From the NCBI GenBank assembly GCA_016765335.1, contig JAESQE010000248.1, positions 3,900 through 9,255 of the forward strand: a stretch of 5,356 nucleotides of DNA, in the 5' to 3' direction. Of the stretch, positions 1 through 4,774 are shown in pieces (positions within the stretch are counted from its first letter, which is position 1; each line of letters begins with the position of its first letter). Below the pieces are notes generated by a model that saw only the letters and a program-made list of their open reading frames with translations, did not search any database and was not told the DNA's origin. A program made the position numbers and the translations under genes. Source of the DNA: Planctomycetaceae bacterium (lineage in GTDB: Bacteria > Planctomycetota > Planctomycetia > Planctomycetales > Planctomycetaceae).

Positions 1-147
1 ACTCTCGATTCGCTTCGATCTCGTAAAGACACAGCCGAAATGCCCAATCCGGAACAGTTGGCTCCCCGCTTGGCCCAAGTGATTTCCGAACTGCCTGAAC
101 ATGTTGAATCTGGCGAGTTTATCGACATACGCAAATTGCCTTGGTAA
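1..147 (+). CDS. C-terminal end of an unrecognised protein (partial, 5' end outside window)
   Basis: Frame 1 is open from the first base to a TAA at 145-147 and gives the last 48 residues of a protein, ending FIDIRKLPW. The segment is hydrophilic, with alternating acidic and basic residues, a probable amphipathic helix (LAPRLAQVISELPEHV) and no membrane segment. It carries no motif I can assign to a family, so I give no function. The frame is supported by ordinary codon use and by the lack of a competing longer frame, but a fragment this short could still be misread. No U-tract terminator follows the stop; the next structure is the hairpin cluster starting at 207. The gene converges on the minus-strand propeller gene. 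Confidence 0.6.
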   Translation, partial: TLDSLRSRKDTAEMPNPEQLAPRLAQVISELPEHVESGEFIDIRKLPW

Positions 148-206
148 AACAGAAATCTGCAAATCCTTTGATTCCCCAATAACGAATATGTATCCATGGC
201 AAGTCT

Positions 207-242
207 GTAGGCCGGAACTTCGCTTTGCTTATTCCGGCCTAC
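207..242. repeat. REP-like palindrome with GTAG ends
   Basis: GTAGGCCGGAA at 207-217 is perfectly complementary to TTCCGGCCTAC at 232-242, giving an 11-bp stem around a 14-base loop. The element begins with GTAG on both strands. A GTAG/GTGG head followed by a G+C-rich palindrome is the known hallmark of REP elements moved by RAYT transposases (TnpA-REP). No T-run follows on the plus strand, so it is a poor intrinsic terminator. Its place between convergent genes is typical of REP sequences. Whether it is repeated elsewhere in the genome cannot be seen here. Confidence 0.6.
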
Positions 243-250
243 GGTCTGAA

Positions 251-329
251 GAGGAAGCTTCTTGGTCAATTCCTCGGGTTGCTTCGCAATACGGATAACC
301 CGGGACGGGATTGTCTGTGCTACCCGGTT
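251..329. repeat. Run of overlapping short hairpins between the two REP-like palindromes
   Basis: Successive arms pair without gaps: GAGGAA (251-256) with TTCCTC (270-275), CGGGTT (275-280) with AACCCG (297-302), and CCGGG (300-304) with CCCGG (323-327). A small stem TTGC/GCAA (279-282 with 286-289) sits inside the second. A further minus-strand GGTAG head lies at 324-320, followed by GCACAGACAATCCC. The run probably forms one composite repeat cluster with its flanking palindromes. No reading frame here looks like a real gene. Confidence 0.4.
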
Positions 330-340
330 CCATCTATTGA

Positions 341-362
341 GCTGGGTCTTGACCCAGCCTAC
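341..362 (-). repeat. REP-like palindrome immediately after the propeller gene's stop
   Basis: On the minus strand this reads GTAG, then GCTGGGTC, AA, GACCCAGC. The 8-bp arms (341-348 and 351-358) are perfect complements with only two bases between them, so the RNA hairpin would open to a 4-base loop. It begins three bases after the TAG of the minus-strand gene. It shares the GTAGGC head with the element at 207-242 but has a different palindrome, so the two may be distinct REP subtypes in opposite orientation, as in a BIME. It could also protect or shape the 3' end of the propeller mRNA; it has no U-tract. Confidence 0.55.
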
Positions 363-365
363 CTG

Positions 366-2222
366 CTACTTGCCGAAATGTACGTCGACTTTTCCGTGCA
401 TTGTGTAGAGGCGGAAGGATTTGGTTTTTCCTTTGCCTGTGTTGATCAGGATGCCGCTGGATTTGTTTTCTGATCTGGGCTGAAGCGGGTTGTTGTCGTA
501 TTTTTTCCAATGAATCAGGTCGTCTGAAACAGCGATGCTTGTTGACCAGAGATTCTGATTGTTTTCGTCTGGGATTTTTGCTGCACCGTGGTAGTAGGCA
601 TAATATCGCCCGTTGTGTTTGACGATTTGATTCATGGCGATCAGATCGCGGTCAGCCAAATCTGGCCCTGGGAGCAGAACCGGGGCGTCTTGGAGGTTCG
701 TCCAGGTTTTCATGTCTTTGGAAGTTGCGAGCCAGACTCCGGCATCGAATCGTTCGTAGAACAGATACCATATTCCCTTTTCGTACCAGGCAGTGGGAGT
801 ACCTCGTGGGCCGGGTTTGATTGGGGTGCCATCGACTTTGCGGATGTCCAACGTTCCTTGGCGAGTCCATTTGAGTCCATCTTTTGATGTCAGCAATTGT
901 GCTTGATCCTGCTCGCCTTCTGCGAACATATAAAAAGTGCCGTCCTGTTTGACGACCATCATATCTTCGATCCAATGTTCGGTGTTAATTGGATTCTTGG
1001 GGTGCGGCTTCCATTTCAGGCCATCGCTTGAGGTTGCGTAACCCAGAAATTTCTGTCCTTCTCGTGTGCCATCGTAGCCGGTGTACCACATGTGATATTG
1101 ATTGTTATCTCGAAGAATCCAACCGCGTTCGCGAATTTTGACATCCCAATGCCCTTCGCCTTGGGCTGTGAAAACAGGATTGTTTTTGGCAGCCGTGAAT
1201 TGCACCAGTTCCGCAGGAAAGTCTTCCAGTTGCAGAGCTTGGCGGTGTGTCTTTGTTGCAGATTCTATTTGCTTTGATGACTGAAACGGAAGATACATCG
1301 CTTGCATGACCATCTGATATCGCTGACCGATTTTGTAATCGGGAATGAAAAACTGGAAGTCCCAGGCGGGATTGCCTTGTCCGCCACCTGAAGGAGATTG
1401 CGTCAGGCGGATTTGATCCTTTTCACGAAATAGAAACGCAAGCGCCATGTCGTGGCTGACTCCGTAATACCAAGGCGATGCAAATTGATATTCAGATCGA
1501 TTGAAGGCCAACGTGAGTGGGAAATCTTGATCGTGTTTGAAGACACGGGCATCGTGCCTGCCTACGTGTGTTGCAAGAACCCCATGAGAAGGAGTGACAC
1601 CTTGAATCCACTGCGTTTGATTTCCCTGCTTAGCTCCTTGAAAATGAATGTCGAGCGATTCGGGTTGATGGATATAGCTTGCCCAGAATAATCCGATGTA
1701 ATCGTTCTTGAATGTCTTGCGATGAGGAATGCATTCGAGTGTCATTTCGATGACGCCATCGTCGAGCAGTTCGTATCGCAGGCAACTTTCCAGTCCCCAG
1801 TGTTGTGTCGGTGCCTGATACAGTTCTGCCGTGCGGTCGTTAATCACACGAAGTTCCATCGGAGCATTACGTGGTTCAAACAGGATGTTGCGTTCTTGTG
1901 TCGTGCCATCGTGAATGTGTTCGTAGTTTAATCCTGCGATTCCGGGCACAAAAATATTACGTTTCTGCTTGGTGTGCTTCAGTGAAACAACGCCGCTGTA
2001 GCCGGATCGATGGTTAGAGAGCACGTCGTCGTTAATCGCGTTGTTGTCAGCGATGATTGCTTCGATATCGTTGTGTCTCAAAATAACATAGTGCTTGGCA
2101 GGCACTTTATATTTGATGGATGCGTTGCTGAGACTTGTCAGTTTGGGCAATTCGCCACCAAGCACAGTCAAAGGCATTGCAAGGAAAGCAAGCAGTAGGA
2201 ATCGAAAACAGATTGCAGTCAT
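366..2222 (-). CDS. Secreted two-domain protein with C-terminal GH43/GH32-like five-bladed beta-propeller
   Basis: A 618-residue exported protein, probably acting on or binding a carbohydrate in the periplasm or outside the cell. Residues 1-23 form a Sec signal peptide (basic R7, hydrophobic FLLLAFLAM, small residues VLGG) with no lipobox Cys. Residues about 30-335 are beta-rich and match no family I recognise. From about 345 to 618 there are five propeller blades of the glycosyl hydrolase 43/32/117 type, each with an aromatic strand followed by a 'TSxDGLxW' turn: YHMWYTGYDG and YATSSDGLKW, FYMFAEGE and LLTSKDGLKW, WYLFYERF and LATSKDMKTW, YYAYYHGA and IAVSDDLIHW, and a last half-blade near FRLYTMHG. 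Acidic candidates at blade starts are D360, E419/D420 and D524/D526; I cannot assign catalytic roles. The ATG at 2222 is chosen because it opens the signal peptide and has GAGG seven bases upstream; the frame stays open to a TTG at 2306. Secretion and fold are well supported; enzyme activity is inference. Confidence 0.85.
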   Translation of the reverse strand: MTAICFRFLLLAFLAMPLTVLGGELPKLTSLSNASIKYKVPAKHYVILRHNDIEAIIADNNAINDDVLSNHRSGYSGVVSLKHTKQKRNIFVPGIAGLNYEHIHDGTTQERNILFEPRNAPMELRVINDRTAELYQAPTQHWGLESCLRYELLDDGVIEMTLECIPHRKTFKNDYIGLFWASYIHQPESLDIHFQGAKQGNQTQWIQGVTPSHGVLATHVGRHDARVFKHDQDFPLTLAFNRSEYQFASPWYYGVSHDMALAFLFREKDQIRLTQSPSGGGQGNPAWDFQFFIPDYKIGQRYQMVMQAMYLPFQSSKQIESATKTHRQALQLEDFPAELVQFTAAKNNPVFTAQGEGHWDVKIRERGWILRDNNQYHMWYTGYDGTREGQKFLGYATSSDGLKWKPHPKNPINTEHWIEDMMVVKQDGTFYMFAEGEQDQAQLLTSKDGLKWTRQGTLDIRKVDGTPIKPGPRGTPTAWYEKGIWYLFYERFDAGVWLATSKDMKTWTNLQDAPVLLPGPDLADRDLIAMNQIVKHNGRYYAYYHGAAKIPDENNQNLWSTSIAVSDDLIHWKKYDNNPLQPRSENKSSGILINTGKGKTKSFRLYTMHGKVDVHFGK

Positions 2223-2229
2223 TTGTTGG

Positions 2230-2233
2230 CCTC
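2230..2233 (-). promoter_or_regulatory. Ribosome binding site deciding the propeller gene start
   Basis: The minus strand reads GAGG, seven bases, then ATG at 2222. This supports that start over an upstream in-frame TTG at 2306, which would put 28 charged and polar residues in front of the signal peptide. Confidence 0.6.
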
Positions 2234-2277
2234 GCCAGAGAATCTGATGATTTGAGGTGCATAAACACATATCAATT

Positions 2278-2306
2278 ACTATATTCTGGAGAGAGAAACC
2301 ATACAA
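2278..2306 (-). promoter_or_regulatory. Candidate sigma70 promoter for the propeller gene
   Basis: On the minus strand, TTGTAT (2306-2301) is followed after exactly 17 bases by TATAGT (2283-2278). The -10 matches five of six consensus bases and the -35 three of six. The start point would fall near 2271, giving a leader of about 50 bases. Planctomycete promoters often deviate from the consensus, so this is a pattern match only. Confidence 0.4.
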
Positions 2307-2531
2307 CAGCCAGCAGGTGGACTGAGCGGTAGACCAGCCAGGTTTGGAAATTCGTATCGTTATTTTCCTGTTTTAATCGTGAAAATGGGTAAGGGAACCG
2401 GAAATGACCAAGAAACGGCTATCTTGGGCTGGTTTTAAGTTGAAAACCTAGAGCAGGATCATTACACCAGTACCACAATCGCTTTGAAATTGAGCTACGA
2501 TAGAGATGCTCACGGGCGAACAGCTATTATC

Positions 2532-2536
2532 AGGAG
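2532..2536 (+). promoter_or_regulatory. Ribosome binding site favouring the GTG start of the oxidoreductase
   Basis: AGGAG lies 11 bases before the GTG at 2548. The in-frame ATG at 2506 has only a weak GAG in front of it and would add 14 residues of no recognisable Rossmann character. The GTG start gives [13 protein letters not shown], the usual short lead into the first beta strand. Confidence 0.5.
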
Positions 2537-2547
2537 TTACAGAAGTC

Positions 2548-3606
2548 GTGTCAGATTCGATTCGTATTGGTATTGTTGGTGCAGGTCAGAATACATTGAC
2601 CAGGCATATTCCAGGTCTTCAGAAGATTGCGAATGTGGAGCTGTATGGGGTTTGCAATCAGCATGAAGAATCGACGCAGAAGGTCGCCAAGGAACATGGG
2701 ATATCCCAGACCTATTCCGATTGGAAAGATCTGATTGCGGATGACCGCATCGATGCAGTGGTGATCGGGACGTGGCCGAACCTGCATTGTGAAATTTCTT
2801 GTGCAGCTTTGAAAGCTGGCAAACATGTGCTCACCGAAGCTCGCATGGCTCGTAACCTGGCAGAAGCAACCCAGATGCTGGAATGTTCCCAAGCACATTC
2901 CAATTTGACAGCCATGGTTGTGCCTAGTCCTTTTGGCTTAGTTCATGGCGATTATTTGAAGTTGATTCTCGAACACGGTTTTATTGGAAAACTACGAGAA
3001 GTTGTCGTTCTGGGAGCAGATAATTCCTTCTGGGATTTCAGTAAGTATTTGCACCCTCGCCAAGATCAGCAGCTCAGCGGTTTGAATGTTCTGACCATGG
3101 GCATTCTTCACGAGACGGTTTCTCGTTGGATTCCTGCAACTGAGCAAGTTTTCTCTCAATCGCATATATTTGAACCCCAAAGGCCTGTTGATAGTGTGCC
3201 TGAACTGGCAGATGTTACTGTCCCGGATTCCATGCAAGTGGTCACTCAAATAGCTGGCGGTGCTCGCGGGATGTATCATATTAGCGGGGTTTCTTTGTTT
3301 GGTCCTGGTCAGCAGATTCACCTTTATGGTTCGGAGGGGGCAATTAAAGTTCACTTCGATTCTCAGTACAAGCTAGGCGAGCAGGTACTAACTGGGCGAA
3401 TTGGTGATGATGCTTTGCAGATTCTGGAAATTCCAGAAAAAGAGCAGGGGCATTGGCGAGTTGAAGAAGATTTCATTGCTGCAATTCGGGAAGAAAAACC
3501 GGTGACGCTCAACCGTTTTGAAACGGCCTTGCAATATATGCAATTCACCGAAGCGGTGCATCAAAGCTCGCAACAGCAAAAACCAATCACGCTGTCAGTA
3601 AGCTAA
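2548..3606 (+). CDS. Gfo/Idh/MocA-family NAD(P)-dependent oxidoreductase
   Basis: A 352-residue cytoplasmic protein of ordinary length for a family that oxidises or reduces sugars, inositols and related compounds using NAD(P). Residues 5-34 are the first Rossmann unit with IGIVGAG (7-13), then [17 protein letters not shown] (75-80) occupies the family's 'TPNxxH' position. [11 protein letters not shown] (91-101) aligns with the usual 'GKHVLxEKPxA', so the Lys of EKP is replaced: the motif is E97-A98-R99. The C-terminal alpha/beta domain (about 125-345) contains a conserved-type His (H188 in [11 protein letters not shown]) and GSEGAI (261-266). There is no signal peptide or Tat motif. It is divergent from the secreted propeller gene, with which it may share a sugar substrate, and lies upstream of the ompH-lpxC locus on the same strand, across a 368-base gap. 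An ATG at 2506 is an alternative start (366 residues). Substrate and reaction are not predictable from the sequence. Confidence 0.9.
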   Translation: MSDSIRIGIVGAGQNTLTRHIPGLQKIANVELYGVCNQHEESTQKVAKEHGISQTYSDWKDLIADDRIDAVVIGTWPNLHCEISCAALKAGKHVLTEARMARNLAEATQMLECSQAHSNLTAMVVPSPFGLVHGDYLKLILEHGFIGKLREVVVLGADNSFWDFSKYLHPRQDQQLSGLNVLTMGILHETVSRWIPATEQVFSQSHIFEPQRPVDSVPELADVTVPDSMQVVTQIAGGARGMYHISGVSLFGPGQQIHLYGSEGAIKVHFDSQYKLGEQVLTGRIGDDALQILEIPEKEQGHWRVEEDFIAAIREEKPVTLNRFETALQYMQFTEAVHQSSQQQKPITLSVS

Positions 3607-3846
3607 AATCGCAGTAATCACCTTGAAATAAGCGGAATTCAACGCTGTTTCAAGAAGCCTAGCCCCTTTCCGGCTTCTGAGGAAAGGTTGGGCATTGGCA
3701 GCAGGTTCTGTGTGGAAAAGTTCGTGGATCAATTCCGAACGCTCCTTGCTGGAAAATTCAGCACTCATCTTGACTCGTTTTACTGAACCTGCGACATTCC
3801 CGTCTTGCCAACTGTTTTTTGATCAGTTAATGATGAAACAGCAACC

Positions 3847-3876
3847 TTGGCAGGGCTTTGCAGCCTGCTTTATTAA
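3847..3876 (+). promoter_or_regulatory. Candidate ompH promoter overlapping a terminator-like hairpin
   Basis: TTGGCA (3847-3852, five of six consensus bases) is followed after 18 bases by TATTAA (3871-3876, four of six). The start point would fall near 3883, giving a leader of about 90 bases. The spacer contains GCAGG (3850-3854) pairing with CCTGC (3864-3868), followed by TTTATT, which could instead be a weak plus-strand terminator for the oxidoreductase. The sequence alone does not separate the two readings. Confidence 0.3.
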
Positions 3877-3883
3877 AGAGTTA

Positions 3884-3904
3884 AAAAAGCCGATTGGAAT
3901 CGGC
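3884..3904 (-). terminator. Intrinsic terminator-like hairpin pointing to the minus strand
   Basis: GCCGATT (3889-3895) pairs perfectly with AATCGGC (3898-3904), effectively a 6-bp stem with a 4-base loop. On the minus strand the stem is followed directly by six T (3888-3883), the layout of an intrinsic terminator. On the plus strand no T-run follows. No minus-strand gene in the window reads into it, so on the plus strand it may only be a hairpin in the ompH leader. Confidence 0.4.
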
Positions 3905-3958
3905 CTAAAGAATTACCAAGACCTTGTATTCAACGGGTCTCATAAAACGACGATTAGC

Positions 3959-3965
3959 AAAGGAG
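3959..3965 (+). promoter_or_regulatory. Ribosome binding site deciding the ompH start
   Basis: AAAGGAG is followed by nine bases and then GTG at 3975. The in-frame TTG at 3969 is only three bases from the site, too close, and the one at 3924 lies upstream of it. The GTG start also places the lysine-arginine pair of the signal peptide at residues 2-3. Confidence 0.75.
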
Positions 3966-3974
3966 TGCTTGAAC

Positions 3975-4625
3975 GTGAAACGATTTACTCTGTTCACTTT
4001 CTGCTTGGGGCTTGCCCTGTCTGTGGTACAAACTTCGGCAACTGTCCAGGCTCAGACGCCGGCAGAGACTCAGTCCAAGAAATCAATCGGCTTGATTGAT
4101 ATGGCCCATCTGTTCAAAGAATACAAGAAATTCGCAGATAAACGGGATACACTGCGAAACGAAATAAAAGGCAGTGACGAACAAGCCAAGGCGATGGCCG
4201 AAAAGCTCAAGACGATGCAGGTGCAGCTGAAGTCTGGTACCTTCGCTGAAGGTTCTGATGAGTTTAATCAATTGGAAGCCAATTTGATTACGGGAGCAAC
4301 TCAATTTGAGGCATACAAAAAAACTCAACAGCAGCGATTCCTGCGAAGTGAATCAAAGGTTTACAAAGAGATCTATCTGGAAGTGATCGAAGTTGTGGGG
4401 ACTTATGCAAATTACTACAACTACGATGTCATTGTTCGATTCAATCGAAGCACAGTCAGTGAAACTGACAGTGCACAGGATCTGATCACGAACATGAACA
4501 AGCAAGTTGTCTGGCATAACCAGGGGATCGATATCACAGATCAGGTACTTAAATTCCTGAATGATCGGTATCAACCGGTTGCCAAGACAGCAACTGCTCC
4601 AGCTACCGGGGCACCATTGAAGTAA
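3975..4625 (+). CDS. ompH: OmpH/Skp-family periplasmic protein
   Basis: A 216-residue exported protein of the OmpH/Skp family; characterised members are periplasmic chaperones holding unfolded outer-membrane proteins. Residues 1-26 are a Sec signal peptide: KR at 2-3, hydrophobic core FTLFTFCLGLALSVV, and VQA before the likely cut after A26. The mature part starts with the family strand IGLIDMAHLFKEY (38-50). Residues about 50-135 are rich in Lys, Glu and Gln with a coiled-coil pattern, like the Skp tentacle helices. The end carries a strand-helix segment (VIVRFNRST, 152-160) and GIDITDQVLKFLNDRY (184-199), matching the family's 'DIT..VL..LN..Y' ending. A low-complexity A/T/P tail closes it (203-216). 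The protein is somewhat longer than E. coli Skp. It has its own GTG start and ribosome site and is followed by a strong terminator. Its place before lpxC fits outer-membrane assembly. Chaperone activity is inferred from the family. Confidence 0.85.
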   Translation: MKRFTLFTFCLGLALSVVQTSATVQAQTPAETQSKKSIGLIDMAHLFKEYKKFADKRDTLRNEIKGSDEQAKAMAEKLKTMQVQLKSGTFAEGSDEFNQLEANLITGATQFEAYKKTQQQRFLRSESKVYKEIYLEVIEVVGTYANYYNYDVIVRFNRSTVSETDSAQDLITNMNKQVVWHNQGIDITDQVLKFLNDRYQPVAKTATAPATGAPLK

Positions 4626-4662
4626 TCTTCGATTGAAATAGAGAATTCTAAACTCTCTCTTG

Positions 4663-4702
4663 GACGTGTCGATACTGCATTTGGTATCGACATGTCTTTT
4701 TT
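4663..4702 (+). terminator. Strong intrinsic terminator after ompH
   Basis: A 13-bp stem forms between 4663-4675 and 4684-4696, with one G-U pair and an 8-base loop, followed directly by six T (4697-4702). It lies 37 bases after the ompH stop. It should end most ompH transcripts before lpxC. Confidence 0.9.
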
Positions 4703-4709
4703 CTATATC
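4681..4709 (+). promoter_or_regulatory. Candidate lpxC promoter overlapping the ompH terminator
   Basis: TTGGTA (4681-4686) and TATATC (4704-4709) are separated by 17 bases, each matching four of six sigma70 consensus bases. The -35 lies in the loop and descending arm of the terminator and the -10 follows its T-run. The start point would fall near 4716, about 60 bases before the lpxC ATG. With lpxC cut off from ompH by a strong terminator, a promoter is needed in this short gap, which is the main support. Confidence 0.3.
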
Positions 4710-4737
4710 ACAACGTGGATAAAGAACTGTAGGCGGA

Positions 4738-4751
4738 CTCGCGATCACGAG
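4738..4751. other. Imperfect palindrome in the lpxC leader
   Basis: CTCGCGATCACGAG has 4-bp outer arms (CTCG/CGAG) around a central GATC. It lies about 10 bases before the lpxC ribosome site, so it could be an operator or a small leader hairpin. It is short enough to be chance. Confidence 0.15.
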
Positions 4752-4774
4752 ACCAAAAAGAAGTGAGGTAAACC

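Larger units (their letters stand above)
2223..2547. other. Divergent intergenic region between the propeller gene and the oxidoreductase gene
   Basis: This gene-free stretch of 325 bases separates two divergent starts, so it should hold both promoters. The minus-strand promoter is listed separately. On the plus side the best I find is TTGAAA (2440-2445), 17 bases, TACACC (2463-2468), whose -10 is poor. ACCAGCC (2333-2339) is the reverse complement of GGCTGGT (2427-2433), a 7-bp inverted repeat about 90 bases apart that is close to what chance allows. No RNA gene or terminator is visible. Confidence 0.5.
3607..3974 (+). other. Hairpin-rich intergenic region upstream of ompH
   Basis: No credible gene occupies these 368 bases; one open frame from a TTG at 3695 runs into ompH in another frame and does not look like a protein. 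What is visible is potential RNA structure. CTTGAAA/TTTCAAG (3622-3628 with 3648-3654) encloses AGCG/CGCT. CCTTTCC/GGAAAGG (3665-3671 with 3681-3687) competes with GAAGCC/GGCTTC (3654-3659 with 3672-3677). GCAGGTTC/GAACCTGC (3701-3708 with 3785-3792) encloses two further hairpins. Next come AACTG/CAGTT (3810-3814 with 3824-3828) and GCAGG/CCTGC (3850-3854 with 3864-3868). It may be the oxidoreductase 3' end, an ompH leader, an unannotated small RNA, or chance. Confidence 0.4.

Noticed and set aside
207..242. The 11-bp hairpin as an intrinsic terminator for the first gene.
   Set aside because: No T-run follows the stem on the plus strand; the GTAG ends fit a REP-type repeat better.
225..473. 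An 82-residue plus-strand open frame across the hairpin cluster and the 3' end of the propeller gene.
   Set aside because: It spans repeat sequence and the antisense of a well-supported gene and shows no domain.
652..975. A 107-residue minus-strand open frame inside the propeller gene.
   Set aside because: It is an Arg/Pro-rich shadow of the propeller coding frame with no features of its own.
2223..2306. A 28-residue N-terminal extension of the propeller protein from a TTG at 2306.
   Set aside because: It would bury the signal peptide inside the chain, and it overlaps the best promoter match. The ATG at 2222 has a well-placed GAGG.
2440..2468. TTGAAA with 17-base spacing to TACACC as the oxidoreductase promoter.
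   Set aside because: The -10 matches only three of six consensus bases, too weak to list as a site.
3678..3693. GAGGAAAG followed by GGGC resembles the conserved GAGGAAAGUCC box of bacterial RNase P RNA.
   Set aside because: The following bases differ, the other conserved RNase P segments are not found at the expected distances, and the gap is short for a full rnpB. Treated as chance similarity.
3695..4099. A 134-residue open frame starting at TTG upstream of ompH.
   Set aside because: It overlaps ompH by about 125 bases in a different frame, has no ribosome site and no protein-like pattern.
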